Source: Saccharina japonica
Taxonomy: Eukaryota; Sar; Phaeophyceae; Laminariales; Laminariaceae
Assembly (NCBI GenBank): GCA_008828725.1
Contig: MEHQ01001308.1
Location: 266,295-330,294 of the forward strand
DNA length: 64,000 bases
Direction: 5' to 3'
Shown piece after piece: positions 11,101 through 23,800 of this stretch. The position numbers were made by a program, and so were the translations under genes. Positions within the stretch are counted from its first letter, which is position 1. Every line of letters begins with the position of its first letter. The notes beneath the pieces were generated by a model. That model was not told where the DNA came from. It saw nothing but the letters and a program-made list of their open reading frames with translations, and did not search any database.

Positions 11101-13920
11101 AGCAGTTCGGCATGTCTTTATATATACGAGCTGGTTCCAGGAAGAAACATAATATTCCATCTTCGCAATTTTGCACGCTGGTTTTTGAAAGTTGGAAAAC
11201 GAAATTTGGCAGGGGTGTTCTTCATGACAGTAAGAAAAAACGTATGGCTGGCCTTTTTTATTTTTCGTTTTTTGTACCTCTGTACGTAGTTTTTTTTTAA
11301 TTTTCGCGGATTGTTTAGCAACTTTGACCCTATATCTCATGCTTTATATATTTTTTCGGAAAAGGCCAGTTTGGAGCCCTTCGTAATGTTGCGAAGAACA
11401 ACCTCGCCAAGTTTTGTTTCGTAACTCTAAAAAACCAGGGTGCAAAAGGGATTTCCGCGAAGTGTATTTTTTCCCCTAAGGTTTTAAATTTGCTCAATAC
11501 ATTTTCCTAGTAACTTGGCAGGCGGTTCTTACCACAGCCTGATAGGCTCGCAGTAAGCAAAAACGTGACATGGACATCTTCCCCTTGTTGATGCGATCCT
11601 GTCAAGACTTCCAAAGTCGAATTAGTCGGCGTATTGACCGCCTGAATACTATTATATTGATTTTACTATAGGATTACTGCAGGAAAGCTATCCCCTATGG
11701 AATAACGTCTCGCTAAGGAATAACAATATGACCATATCTCGCGAACTACAAATCGTACGCCAAAAATCTCTTCACCGATGTGTTCCCCTTGGCGATGCCG
11801 TCATGTCGATATATGTAGTGTTCGAAAAAGTAACGTATTCCGTTTTTTATTCCCCGAAGAAGCTATCTTATGTTTCTCTCTTGGAACCAGCTCGTAGTTA
11901 TGTTTGTAATTTTTTCGTACTTTTGCAACTTTTCTCTTCGCACGATCACTTTTCGGCGAAACGATAAGGGCGCCGACACAGAAAGCCCGTCCGGACACGC
12001 TGGTCGAGGTTTGAGCTCGATCCAAGCACTGTAGCTCGCGTGGCGGGCGCTCAAAGTTGTTTTTGGGCAAATGCCAAAATCAGGTATACCTGATCCATTT
12101 GAGCCAAAACCAGGTACATACTAAATCGAAGTAAAAAACGCGCGCCACGAGCGGTGTTTTGTCCATGAAAAGCCATACCTGGTAAACTTTTCCAGGGGTA
12201 GTTTTGTTTTCGAGCCTGAATATCAGGAGTAAATGTGCGGCCTCCAAAATCTTACTACTCACAGTTTTTTCATGTGTCCATTCGTTCGTGGATGCTTTCA
12301 CTGCTTTCGTGATCGCAGTCACTCTTACGACGAGTACTTCTGTATTGTTGTACCTGGTATACGAAGCATATGTATATAGTAGCCACATTGATGGCATATG
12401 TACGAACAAAACTTCGAATTAATTTGAGATTGAACTGCTCGCTTTCCGTACCGTGTCAGCAAGCAGCAGTATATAATTGCGGGAAGCGGGAGGAGGCCTC
12501 GTACTGAGTAGCCTCACACCAGTACAATTTTGGGAAGAGGCCTAGCACGATGTGAATAATACACCAGTCAGATACCTCTTGCGCCACGGCAAGAGTACGT
12601 ACGGCGCCCTCCCCCGTTGCCAGCTTGAAAGCCTCGACCATCCTCGAGGAACCGCTTGCACACGGCGGCACGCAGTTCCTTTCTTTGCTGTACATATCTG
12701 GTACTATAATAAAAACTGAGTCGACCTCGACGTGGCGAACAAACTGCAGTCTGTGTCGATTGTGCTGTATACGCGCGTATCATATGTTCTGTATGTCGTT
12801 GTGGCAGGTCAGTTGCACGTATAGTGTGGTAGTGTCTTCGTGTCGGGCGTATAGGAGACAGTGTACGTATGGCCTCTGATTGGCTCAAAATGCGCCAAAA
12901 TCAGTTGAAAGCTAGACAAAGTAGAAAAATCCAGGTGTACCCGACCATTTCATGCCAGAATCAGGTACGGTGTGAGACTGGCCAATGACAGGTGTCCTAG
13001 CGTGTGATTTGTGCTTGGTTTTATTGTTGTACCTGTTTGTGGCACTAAAGTGACCAGGTATACCTGATTTTGGCTATACCCCTTTTTATTCGGCGTGAGT
13101 GGATAAGACGATTTCCCGGGTTCTCTGCATGAGGCCTTATTTTGTACGTACGTACCAGTGAACAATATTGTTCTGCATTTTTCCTTTTCGCGAGCTCACC
13201 ATGAGCACACAGGAGAGCTCGGACATACCAGTGTACCACAGGTTGACAACAGAACATGCAGAGAGGACAACGTTACAAATCTGCATAAGCACGAGCAGGT
13301 AACACCGTGCGTGTGTGGCACGCCCATCTGCGAGGTACTGCTGTGGCTAGCTGTGTCTATCGGAGCCTACGGTCCGTAATCCACACCATCTACCTTTTTA
13401 TGTTCTGCCGCGATGTGTGACAGACCCACGCTCGCTCTGGCCGGAAATGTAATAACCGCTTTGATTGAATAGGAGCACCTCAACTGTCCTTATATTTCCG
13501 TTTTCTGGGGTTTCTTCCCCGAATCGAAGCTCACTCCAGAAATCTACGAGACATCAGACAACATGCAACTTACGCAAACAACGCCACAGCCCAGTCTAGA
13601 GGCACAAGCAGCAGGTGTGCCTGTGGCCGGTCGGCCGTAACTGCTTTGGCTATTAATAGTAATGGTTGTTTATCGCATGCTTGCATCCGTCATCAATCAT
13701 CACCACCACCTCTCTCTCTTCTGCTACTTGCTGCTGTGCTTGCATGGTGTATGTGCGGCCTGTCGCCCGTCAGGCGCGCGCCGCGAAAAACAATAATTTG
13801 CCGGTACAGGGAGAACTGATATTCGGTAATGTAGCCAAATGGCCACCATGCCCGATTTTTTTATTTGAAGGCTTGATTTCGATCCTTGGCTACGTATTTA
13901 TTTATTTATTTATTTTCATT
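8111..13920. other. long non-coding stretch with dispersed repeats
   Basis: No gene is supported in these 5.8 kb. Contents seen: partial copies of a dispersed element containing cgtggcatagactgctgtat (near 8,704; a longer relative is at 32,660); a copy of the aaggttccccttcgg / cccgggggtgtcgc element at about 10,600-10,660; a diverged repeated phrase aa(t)caagcgtctatg near 9,287 and 9,510; and TACCTGGTA motifs at 12,176 and 12,351. The open frames are short, overlap on both strands, and resemble nothing I know. Confidence 0.5.
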
Positions 13921-13924
13921 TTAT

Positions 13925-14270
13925 TATTAGTATACGTAACCCAGACCCCACATATAAAAGACAGACAGCACACACCCGTGTGCACTGCAGTGTTACAATG
14001 CTATACACTCCTGCTCTCCGCCAGCAGAGAAGGAAGTAATATCACTCGCTTTCGGTAGTTTGTCCGCGCTTTATTGCTGTGGGTCCCCACTCTATAGTTG
14101 TTGCTTCTTTTTTCGGGCCCTACGATCTGTAGAGCTAGGGGTCTCCGCTGCTGTGTGGTATATACATGAATGCATGTAATCGGGATTTCGTAGGCAGCCG
14201 AGAGCGCAGCAGATCCACGTTAGACAGAGTAAGGCGTTGCATATACACACCACTGGCTGATACATATATA
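13925..14270 (-). repeat. dispersed repeat, copy without insertion
   Basis: The reverse complement of this segment matches two pieces that flank the element at 18,993-20,701: its right part matches about 18,830-18,985 (cttactctgtctac, gcggagacccctagctct) and its left part matches about 20,705-20,875 (aataaagcgcggacaaact, taacccagaccccac). It therefore looks like the uninterrupted version of the same repeat. Confidence 0.7.
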
Positions 14271-16245
14271 ACGAAGCAAACTAATGATAAAAGTTTCGGC
14301 CAACAATACAGCAGAGCGATATATATCAATCTGGTCTAACTTCGTCCTTCGAACAGCTGGTTATAGGGGTAAGCGGTGCACGGTGCGCGTGGAGTGCTTC
14401 CAAACTTTTTTTGTCGGGAGTCCTCGGTTTTGTGCAGGAGAGAGCTTCCTTACCTTGAGCGCAACAACAATTAAATATTCGCAAAGATGATGAAAAATGT
14501 TTGGCGGGATCATTAAGCAATCTCTATAAACGATCTATTAATAGTCAATAGTGACAGTTCCACCCTATTTCCGAGTATGTTTCATCCCAAAAAAATGCAG
14601 ATGCAGCTCTAAAAGGGTGTACATTTGTGTACATTGATACGCAGATACCAGGTATTTAATAACGTCGTATTTATGTACTACGTAATACCTGGTATGATAT
14701 GCGTATGATACACAATATCGCATGCTGTTGTATAAAATTAATGTTTCCTTGGGCCACGCCCCTAGGCACGTCCCGGAGGGGAACATTGTGCGTATACTCC
14801 GTCATGTTCATCTGTGGATTGCGTGCCCTCTTTCGCTGAAACGTACAGCGTACGGGGACAGACGTAATTACGATCATATACCCAGCTACGGCCATTCCTT
14901 TTAGGTGACGCGTGGTGTACTACGTTTATGCCGCACAGCGGCCATCCCTGGCAGTAAGCAGCAGATATAGCAAAAATGGCAGAGGAACCAAACGAAGTTT
15001 TCCCTACCTCCATCGTTGAGACAGACTGTGTTCCTGTGGTTCCTACTGCTGTAGCATCTACGATGCATACACAAGGTCCGCTCAAACACGCAGGAGCACA
15101 GTTCGTGGCTGTCACGAAGGGAAAGCTTGAAACACATGGCTGCCACAATGTCAAATGTTTCTATAATAGTGGTTTACAGGTACGCAGCAAGCAGCAGATA
15201 CTGTATACCACTGTGGGTTTAAATATAGCAACCCTTTCGTATTCCCTTTTGCTTAAACCGTTCGTATATTTTTGCCCAGAGTGGTAGCAAAAAAGAGAGA
15301 GCTGAAAACGCACGTCTCCTGCTGAGATAGACGCCTGTGTTCGTGATTCCTACGGCCGCTGTAGGACCCCAAGACGACATACACATACGACCTCGCGCTC
15401 ACGGACACACGTGCATAATCATCGTTCGTGGCGGTCGCAAAGCGAAAGTCTTGGAGCGCGGCTTTTGCACCGTGCTCGCCAAGCCGTTGAGGGCTGCTGC
15501 GGGCTGTGGTACTTCAGAAACAGGATTCCGAGACGAGACATACACTCTGTACACACACACGCACGTTGACGCACTAACACGCAGAGGTCATATTTTTTCG
15601 CTGTCACTAAGGCAAGAGCTTGAAGCTCTGCTGTTGTACCGTGCTTGCCTAGCCTTTGAGGGCTGCTGTGTTCTGTGCGTGGCACTTCAGGAACAAAATA
15701 ACGGCACCTCGCTGCCGCTGGGTGAAAACATGATAACTGGACAATTTGGGGGCTATGTGAGGCTCGCTACTGTTGTATACTGCTGCTACTGTTGCTACTA
15801 CCGCTGCTGTTGTTAGACTGTATGCTGGGCGGAGGTATTGTGAGTTCAAAGGAAGTGTTCGGGGGATGAGCTGCTGCTGCTGTGGTTCCGAGATTTTATG
15901 CGATGTGGCTCAAGGTGGCATCTAAAACCCAACCATCGAAGCTCAGATACCAACCTGCTTTTAGTGGTTCGACAGCAGAATCCCGAAGCAAGACCAATTG
16001 CACTGCTGTTTGAGAGGTGTTTCCACTTATAGATAAGAGCTCGAAGCGTGACGGCTGTTGCCCTCGAGGAGGACCGACGTGCGAGGTGGTCAGGCGATCG
16101 CGCTCGAGGTGCGAGGTGGCCAGGCAACCAGGCGAAGTGCGAGCTGTCGTTCCATACAGACAGTATGCGAAAACTTGCTATTTTGTTTTGTGTGTGTGGA
16201 TCCATTGTCCTGTCTGGCTGTGGCAGGTCGGAACTGCTCCCCGGA
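14271..16245. other. non-coding stretch with degenerate tandem copies
   Basis: No gene is supported. A roughly 170-bp unit seems repeated at about 15,340-15,510 and 15,530-15,690 (gccgttgagggctgctg and gcctttgagggctgctgtg; gtacttcag and gcacttcag), with a weaker relative near 15,020-15,120. Reverse-oriented pieces of the element ggttccctccgg / cctagg lie near 14,755-14,785. CTG-type triplets occur near 15,775-15,815. Confidence 0.45.
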
Positions 16246-16249
16246 GTTA

Positions 16250-16405
16250 CATGCCAGAACTCGCGACTTTGAAGGCCCAGAGCACGCACCACGGACCCCA
16301 GCCGGGGCTCGCACTGGCGCTGCGGTGTACACGCGGGCCCCCTGCGTGCCACGCAGCCGAGAGCGTGAGAGAAGACCGATGGCCCGAAGAGAAAACAATT
16401 GTGTT
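16250..16405 (+). repeat. GC-rich dispersed repeat, copy 2
   Basis: This is the plus-strand partner of the segment at 7,955-8,110. The frame starting at the ATG near 16,251 shares about two thirds of residues with the frame in the other copy over some 45 codons, including KAQST, CTRGPPAC and PE-K near the end, which hints at a once-coding sequence or simply conserved repeat. No known family was recognised. Confidence 0.65.
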
Positions 16406-18059
16406 TCGCAAAGAAAGTGTATTTCATGGTACTCATTAATATATGTTCTCCAACAATGAGTATCGTATCTATAACGGAACACCACAAAATTCCCCGAAAC
16501 ACATGTAGTACCCTCTTAGTAAATTAGTAGTATTGCCGTGGTACTGCAGTAGGAGGAGGAGGAGGAGAGTAGGAGTAGAAGTAGCAATAGTACAGTACTG
16601 GCCGTAGCCGTACGTATGATACTTGAAATGATACATATCACGCTCGTCAGCAGCACCATGTCTACTCGTACTCGTACATAAATAAATACTCGTACATGGC
16701 TGCTTTCGGATTATTTAGGTATTACTGCCGCGAGTCCCAACGCTCGCGGGTCATAGCAATCGCGCGCCTCTTGCTCCAGAACGCTTGATACGAGAGAGAA
16801 AGTACGTGTTGGATAGGCCCGCTGCTCTTGTTGCCAAACGCTTGCTGCATGCTTAGTATTTGTGTCGCTGTGTGGTACGTACATATGTAGTATGCCGAAT
16901 GTATATGTTGGTGTATGTGTATCATCGCGAATGCTATGTTTTTCCCTCCAATTATTTGTCTTGACACCGCTCGGAAGCTCCGAGGCCACCGCGCCGCACG
17001 GCGTTCTCATGGACGGCGCGCCCCGCCGCTTGGTCGATAGTGTCGCCGTCGCATTTTCTCTCATAAACCCTTTCCTTTGATTTCCCTGCTGTTTTTTTTA
17101 AGCGGGCGCCCACAAAAAAAACTTCCGTTCAGTGCCCATATCAGTCGATCTTTGATGAAGTAGTGTGTAATGACTACTTGTGCGATCGAGGTGTGACTTG
17201 GGTTGTTATGTCCGGTGTAACCCCATCGAGTCCAACAAGAAGACGGATCATACACCACATTCAAAGGTTCAGAGATAACACTAAATTACTGTAAAAACTC
17301 CCGAACAAGCCAGTTTTTCAGTTTTTCGACCTTTTCTCTCGTGTACGTACTCCAATTTAGCCGACTTCTTGTTGGTTTCGGCAGGTTAGGTTCTGCAGAC
17401 ACACCTGAAACTGCAGCAGCGGAACCATTAGTGGCATGCCATTCTAGTTCCTCAAACAATACATATTTACAAGGTTCCCTCCGGAACGTGCCTAGGGGAG
17501 TGGCGCAAGGACGAATCGAACACCTACTACAACAGCAAAGGTGCGATATTGTATCATACGCATATAATATAATATTGTTCATAAATACGACCTTATGAAA
17601 TATCTGCGTATTACTGTACATAATATATCGACCGTTTAGAACTGCACTTGCATTTTTGGGGATAAACATATTCGGAAATAGTGTTGATCCGTTACTATTG
17701 ACTCGATCGTTTTTAGAGAGGTTTCTTGATGATCCCGTCGAACATTTATTCATATTTGTCGATGTTTAATTGTTGTGGCGCTCGAGGTAAGGAAGGTCTC
17801 TCCCGCTTACAACCGAGGATTCCCGACAAAAATGGTTCTAAAGCACTCCGAGCGTGACACACTGCACACGCATGACACGACACACAACACACACGCACGC
17901 ACACGTGACACATGGGACACAGCAGTGCTCGTACAGTGATGGGGTAATATTAATATTTGCAGGAGTAGAAAAGGATGCACCGAAGAAGGGGCTGGAATTC
18001 TCGACCACACCTACCCAAGAAATGCACTTGGTTTTTGTGTCGGCGTTCGAAATTGACTG
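16406..18059. other. non-coding stretch
   Basis: No gene is supported. A copy of the dispersed element with acaaggttccctccggaac followed by gtggcgcaaggacgaatcga lies at about 17,470-17,560, and its reverse-complement relative is near 14,690-14,790. The 155-codon minus frame at 17,286-17,753 overlaps this repeat and shows no recognisable domain. Confidence 0.45.
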
Positions 18060-18700
18060 AACGCAGTGTGGTGGATGACACTTGACTTTTTTTTTTTTAT
18101 GGTCGCCGAAACGACTGGGGTTTCATGTGGGGGTCAAAATTGACTTGGTTTTTGCGTGGGTAGTCGAAATTGACTTGAGTTTTGTATGCGGGGCGAACAT
18201 GACTTGTTTTAGTGTGGGTTTAGATTGACTTGGTGTATGTGTGGGTGCTCGAAGTCTACTTGTGATGTGTTTGCGTCGTCGATAATCACTATTAATAGGT
18301 CTTCGTGTGCAGGCCGAAATAACTTTGTTTTAGTGTACGGATCGAAATTGGTTTGTTTTTTATGTCTGAATGAAAATTGACTTTTTAGTGTGCAGGCCGA
18401 AAATACTCGGTTTTAGTGTGGATGGTTGAAATTGACTTGGTTTTAGTATCGGGGCATCGGAATTGTCTTTAGAATGGGGATCAAACTTGACTGGACTCTA
18501 GTGTTAGGGTCGAAATTACTTTGGTATTTTGCGGGGGGGGTCGAACTAAGCTTGGTTTTTGTGCGGGCGGTCGAACTAAACTGTTTTTTTTGTGTGTGCG
18601 GGCTGAAATACCTTGGTTTTAGTGGAGATATCGACGTTCACTTGCTCTTTTGTGTTTTGGCCGAAAATTACTTAGTTTCGGTGTGCGGGGTTAAAAGGTG
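18060..18700. repeat. degenerate minisatellite, period about 30 bp
   Basis: Variants of cgaaattgacttggttttagtgtg follow each other some 18-20 times with variable spacing. The reverse-complement version (cactaaaaccaagtcatttt) fills about 25,620-25,830, and single units lie near 7,000-7,050 and 7,780-7,810. Only repeat-derived open frames cross it. Confidence 0.75.
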
Positions 18701-18829
18701 CACCGTTCATTGCTAGCCCCTATCAACCGCTGTCCAAAGCACGCTTTGACGCGATTGATAGATATATTGCTCTGCCGTATTGTTGGCCGGAACTTTCATC
18801 ATCCTTTTGTTTCGTTATATTGTATAATC

Positions 18830-18992
18830 CAGTGGTGTGTATATGCAACGCCTTACTCTGTCTACTGTGGATCTGTTGCGGTCTCGGCTGCCTACGAAAA
18901 TCGCAATGCTGCTTTGTTCTTTGTCACAATATATACAGCAGCGGAGACCCCTAGCTCTATAGATCACAGGGTCCGATAAAAATACAACTAAA
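18830..18992 (+). repeat. dispersed repeat, left half (split by insertion)
   Basis: This half matches the reverse complement of about 14,120-14,270. The other half is at 20,702-20,875, and the element between them is absent from the copy at 13,925-14,270. Confidence 0.65.
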
Positions 18993-19523
18993 CAGTTAGG
19001 ACTGGCGATAGATTCGTTTTAGACGTAAAAAAGACAAGGAAATGGCCCATGCTCGATACCTGGGGAGAAAAATCTTTAGAAAATCAACCAATCCTAACAC
19101 AGGGCAAATTACCCCCAAAAACTATTCAATGATGCTGCCTTTCAAACAAAAAATACAAAGATGTGCCGTGGTATGACCAACGCAGCAGCAGAGTGGCGTA
19201 CGAGCACGAGAGCACATTTTGTAAAAAACAAAAAAGGTGAGCAAGCCCCGAGGAAGTGTTGCTCGGCACCACTCAGAGTAGCAGCGTTCCACAGGGAGGA
19301 GTTAGCATCGGCGGAGCACGGAGTTGTCTCGTGCAAGCTCCTGCGCGATGGCCGACTGAAGGCCAGTGGACCCCTTGCTGGGCACGCTTGAAGCCGGAGG
19401 TGATCACCCCGCTGCTGCTGCTGCTGCTGCCTTGCGGGCAAACCTGGATGGCGAAGCCGCCGATGGCGTTGCTGCTGCTGCCTTTCTTGACACGCTCGAA
19501 GCCGGGGCTGAGGAACCCGCAGC

Positions 19524-19566
<43 letters not shown>

Positions 19567-20701
19567 ACTGCTGCACAGGATACTCCCATGTTTGGGCATC
19601 GCCTCGGTTGCGTGTTGCACATTTTGCATCTCGCCGTTACTGCGGGCCCTTTTTCGTGTCGGTTCTCTCGGCAAGGGTGGTTGGCAAGAGCGCTTACTTG
19701 GTGGTTCTGTGTGTACAACATATTTTCAGTCTATAGATACTGGTACCTGGTACTCGTCTGTCCGCAAATATCAAGTTTTTTTCTTGAATTGTATTATCCA
19801 AACGTTCCTTATATTTTGGAACAAAGTGGTACTATTCAAACACTACAATTATGAAAAATATGTTTCTTGTGTTTTCCTCACTAATAATACATTCTCGGAG
19901 GCGATCGTTGTTGTGAATCGGAAAGGCTCGACCTCATCCATCGGTGAAAAACATCTGCTGTACGTAGACACTACCCATACTGCTGTAATGCCACCACCAC
20001 TAGATGCTACGCCCTACAGCAGCAGCATGGTATCGTACGGCAAAGCAAGTCGTGCAAAGGTACCGCCCGGGACTACGATAAACCAAGCATCGCAGAAGCA
20101 CGGCCAAGCAAAAAATCCTCCCAAGTACGAGCCAACTCAGCCAAGATGTCAGCGCCGAATCACACCATGAACCATACGAAAAGAGCAAGCGATGAAAAAA
20201 AAATGTAAGTCGCGCTATCCGAAGAATTACTCAAAAGTTGGACAACTTTTGTGATGGATTTCTTGTCGGCTACTTGATGGATTCAAGCGCGGGTGGCTTT
20301 GGTGTGTGCGCATTGTCCTAGCGGAGGGGAGGGCACGTATTGATATATTGTTATGTCAAAGACTTCTTCCCCAAGACAGAAATATACAAATTGAACATCA
20401 AAATCGAGTTTTCCGGCACATTTCCAATCGGATACACGGAAAAAAACAACAAAATGAATAATCGATCATCCCCTCGGTCTCCATCGATGACATGTGTCTG
20501 TCGAATGACAGCATCCAATTCGTTTGCAGTGTGGAGAAAAAATGCATTCACTGCAACCCGTTATTGCAGTCTAAAATCAACTTAATAGGGTGTTGGCTGA
20601 CAATTTTCAAATCTATTTTTTCCCGATTTGTTTGAACGGTGTGTCGAATAAACAGGACATTTTTTTTACGTTCAAAACGAATCTATTGTCAGTCCTAACA
20701 G
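18993..20701. mobile_element. 1.7-kb inverted-repeat element at a TA site
   Basis: The left end reads CAGTTAGGACTGGCGATAGA and the right end is the reverse complement of a near-identical sequence (CTGTTAGGACTGACAATAGA). About 42 bp of each end pair well and a weaker similarity continues for some 100 bp. TA follows the right end directly, and CTAAA precedes the left end. CAGT-type ends and TA sites suit the Tc1/mariner superfamily, but I find no transposase, so it would be non-autonomous. Two CTG runs and a CTG-derived frame lie inside. Confidence 0.6.
19411..19573. repeat. CTG/GCT triplet runs
   Basis: There are six GCT units at 19,411-19,430 and about sixteen, slightly interrupted, at 19,521-19,573. 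Frames through them give runs of Leu, Ala, Cys, Ser or Gln, which explains the long overlapping open frames here. Confidence 0.9.
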
Positions 20702-20875
20702 TACGCTAGAGACCTACAGCAATAAAGCGCGGACAAACTACCCAAATCGTGTAATCTTGCTCCCTCCTGTGCTGGCGGAGGGCAGGCGTGTATAGCGTTG
20801 CAACACTGCAGTGCTCGTGTGCGATCTGTCTTACATAGGTGGGGTCTGGGTTACGAACAATACGAAAATGGTAGA
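20702..20875 (+). repeat. dispersed repeat, right half (split by insertion)
   Basis: Landmarks cagcaataaagcgcggacaa and ggggtctgggttacg match, in reverse, the copy at 13,925-14,090. Confidence 0.65.
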
Positions 20876-21585
20876 AAATTTGCCGCCAGGCACGCACCGG
20901 TATCTTCAATAAGATTAACAGTGCAGTCCAATCTAAAAAACAAATGTCAGCTGTATGGCGAAAAACGTCGTTTTGCTGTGAGATACTGACTGTAGCTGGC
21001 GATATGAAATCAGCAAGTATGTACCGCTGATAATTAATTATGCTCGCGATCTGTCTATTAACAGCAGCTGCACGCGTCGAAAGGCCACCAGTGTTCGGCA
21101 CACACAACCATTTTAAGGGGGCCCTTCGGCAAAAGAATATGCCCCTCTGGGGAAAAAATATAAGAGCACTCTGCAGTCTTTTTAGAAAACAACTCCGTTT
21201 TTTATTTCAATATTTTTGTGGTATAAATTTTAGCTTTCATGACTCTCAATCGAAAACGACATTTCTCCAGTTATAATGCTCAAAAGACCATCTTCCTTTC
21301 AGTAGTTCAAGAGAGCATAGGTGATAAGCAATACTTTTGTGTCAGCCGCCGGATCGATCCGGCGCTTTTGTCCTGACGTAAAATGCCTGCTCACTAAAAC
21401 ACAGCTTCCCATACTTCTGGTATGTATTATCACATATATCTCCTCGTGGCTTCACCACTGTCACCACCAAATTTAACCTCTATCGAACACCACCGATGGT
21501 ATGCGAATTCACTGCAAAATAAATGCGTTTTTGAGTTTTCGCGGATATCTCGGCCAGATCGAGCCGGGAAAAAGGTTACAAACTT
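20876..21585. other. non-coding stretch
   Basis: No gene is supported. The end (about 21,525-21,570, ttttcgcggatatctcggcc) has a reverse relative near 28,720-28,760 (ctcgccgagatatccgcgaa), so it belongs to a dispersed repeat that borders the 42-bp minisatellite. Confidence 0.45.
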
Positions 21586-21589
21586 GTGC

Positions 21590-21860
21590 ACACCCCGCAC
21601 GAATACGAATAGTTTTGACGAATACTCGCGAAACCATCGGTCGAATAGGTAGGATTCGCCCACGAACGAATATTCGATTATTCGCCCCATGTTTTCGAGA
21701 AAGTATTCGTGCATGGACGAATATTCGCCCCACGTTTTCGAGATCTTATCCATCCACGGACGAATATTCGTCAATGTTCCCGAGAAAGTATTCGTCCGTG
21801 GACGAATATTCGTCTCATGTTTTTGAAAGGGTATTCGTCAGCTGCCGACTTATGTGGTGC
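21590..21860. repeat. minisatellite, period about 42 bp (ttcgccccacgttttcgag)
   Basis: Units begin near 21,681, 21,724, 21,767 and 21,809, each containing ttcg-c-catgttttcgag and a self-complementary gtattcgtc-tggacgaata. A related cluster is at about 23,340-23,590, introduced in both cases by a gcgaaa(a)ccat-cgtcgaataggt phrase. Confidence 0.75.
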
Positions 21861-21934
21861 CGACGTCTGATGAATACTTCCCGCACGAATACTGTAATAC
21901 ATGTGTGATGACACACAAAGCAGAAAAAGGGCAA

Positions 21935-22030
21935 AAAAAATGAGAGCCGCGGGGCTCGAACTCATGGCCTCCACACAATTCAGAGTTGCACACATCATAG
22001 ACGTACTTACTAATATATCTTTCGGGGATT
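21935..22030 (-). repeat. tRNA-like segment (possible SINE or tRNA remnant)
   Basis: On the minus strand the segment ends in gccatgagttcgagccccgc followed by ggctctca and a T-run, which looks like a T-arm/B-box plus a pol III terminator. A matching 5' acceptor strand is not found, so this is not an intact tRNA gene. Confidence 0.25.
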
Positions 22031-22927
22031 ACCCATCCCTGGCCTCTCAGAGCTCTCACTTCGACACCGCCACCTTTCGTTACTTGCGAACCATTGCTTT
22101 CTCTCTTTGTTCCCTATACTTTATTAATAGTTGGCGAGAGTCCTTTTTCAGTTTTGGGTTCGTGCGTGTTTGCTCAGAGAGCACGGCAGCGCGGGTGAGC
22201 CCGGTGCCATTGCGGGTATGGGAGGGCGCTGGCCAGTAGAGGGGGGGTCAGAAGAAGCGCGATCGCCTTTTTCGTGGCTAGGCGTGGCGTGTCCATCGAG
22301 ACACGAGGGAAGCATGAAGGGGCTTTGTCTACGTTGCTGTTGCTGTATCAATCGAGTACAGTATATCCGAAATTATAAGGGTAGTTTCCGTGTGTAAAAT
22401 AACATTCAAGCGGTGCTTATTTCTCGGACAAATATGATTTACAAAGAGACAGCCACGCGGTTTGAACACCATCATCGTCGAACGGGCGAACGAGGGCCAC
22501 GGTGAGCACTAGGCTTCACGCGAGACGGGCCACGGGGCTCACTGGGGCAGAGAGGCAGTAGAGCTCGACCCGGACCGAATCGATGGAGAGGTGATCGCAG
22601 AGGGGCGGGGAGCGTCAAGGCTGACACAACGCGAACGACGTCCACACTTTTTTTGCAAGCGGCGCAATCATCACAGACCCGACAGCCCGACGAGATTTTT
22701 TTCAAAATCAATTTTTCGTGTTGTCTTGATTTCATTTTTTTCCGACCGTTTATTTTTCGTTTTTGTTTTTCGCTCCTGCCGTTTAGTTCAGGTACGAGTA
22801 ATTATAAATTTGTGGGTTTTCTGTTTTGTGGGTTTTTTGTCTTTCGTACTTCACAACTTGACGACCGTGCTGTGCTGTGCTTTTTTTTCATACATACAAA
22901 GTACGAAGTACTGGTGTTGTTGTTGTT

Positions 22928-22958
<31 letters not shown>

Positions 22959-23334
22959 TATCACCACACATACTCACGAAAAAGGCACAAATCACACCCA
23001 CCACAGTAGCAGGCAGCGCAACGTCGTGCTGTGGGCGGTGTTGCTGTGCTTTCTCTTTCGAACATACAGCTTTGTTTCCCTGGGGCATGGAGCCATAATG
23101 TGCATCCCGAGCATGTTTTGCATGCGTGTCAAGTCCACCGTCTTTGCTGCAGCAATAATCTCTTGTCATTTTCAAGTCGGTGCTTGCACTACTACGTACA
23201 TCGTGGGCCTCTTCGACCCCCTTCTTTGCGCGAGCGCAGCGGGTGGCATCAGCTGCCGTGGAGCGGAGCCCTTGTATTTCATACCACTCTGCCCCCAAAT
23301 ATATGGTCGGTTTTTACATTAACATTGAATCCAT
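22031..23334. other. non-coding stretch with GTT/CTG triplets
   Basis: A GTT-rich triplet run lies at about 22,914-22,960. The 243-codon frame at 22,591-23,322 passes through it as a Cys run and shows no domain. No supported gene. Confidence 0.45.
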
Positions 23335-23640
23335 ACGGTTGTTTTTTTCGGGAGGGTATTCGTTTCACGGACGAATACTCGCGAAAACCATCCGTCGAAT
23401 AGGTGGCATTCATCCCCGAACGAATATTTTCCCCAGGTTTGGAGGGACGATTCGCCCCACGTTTTCGAGAAAGTATTCATCCACGGGAATAGTCGCCCCA
23501 TGTTTTCGATAAAGTATTCGTCCGTGGACGGCTATTCGCCTCACGTTTTTGAAAGACTATTCATCCACAGTCGTTTATTCGCCCCATCAACCTAACTTGA
23601 AGCTAACGAATACGAATACCTATTTGTATTCGAATTTGTG
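23335..23640. repeat. second cluster of the 42-bp minisatellite
   Basis: Three or four units (cgccccacgttttcgagaaa, gccccatgttttcgataaag, gcctcacgtttttgaaag) match the cluster at 21.6-21.9 kb. Confidence 0.7.
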
Positions 23641-23800
23641 CGGATTTTTTACCAGGTATATACTTTAGTTTTTTTCGTGAGCATTGGTGTGTCGGGGTTA
23701 GTGCTTCCAATGTTATAGGTTAATTTACAGTGGTTCACGAGTACGACTTTATGAACCTTTCTCCTTTTTTTGGCTGGCCCAGCTCGTACGCATTGCTCGT
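23641..23800 (-). repeat. dispersed repeat (gagctgggccagcc family)
   Basis: The reverse complement (gagctgggccagccaaaaaa, then cgtgaaccactg) matches the plus-strand sequence at about 28,553-28,700. At both places it borders sequence tied to the 42-bp minisatellite, so the two may form one composite element. The phrase ctggcccagctcgttg near 29,247 may be a third piece. Confidence 0.55.
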
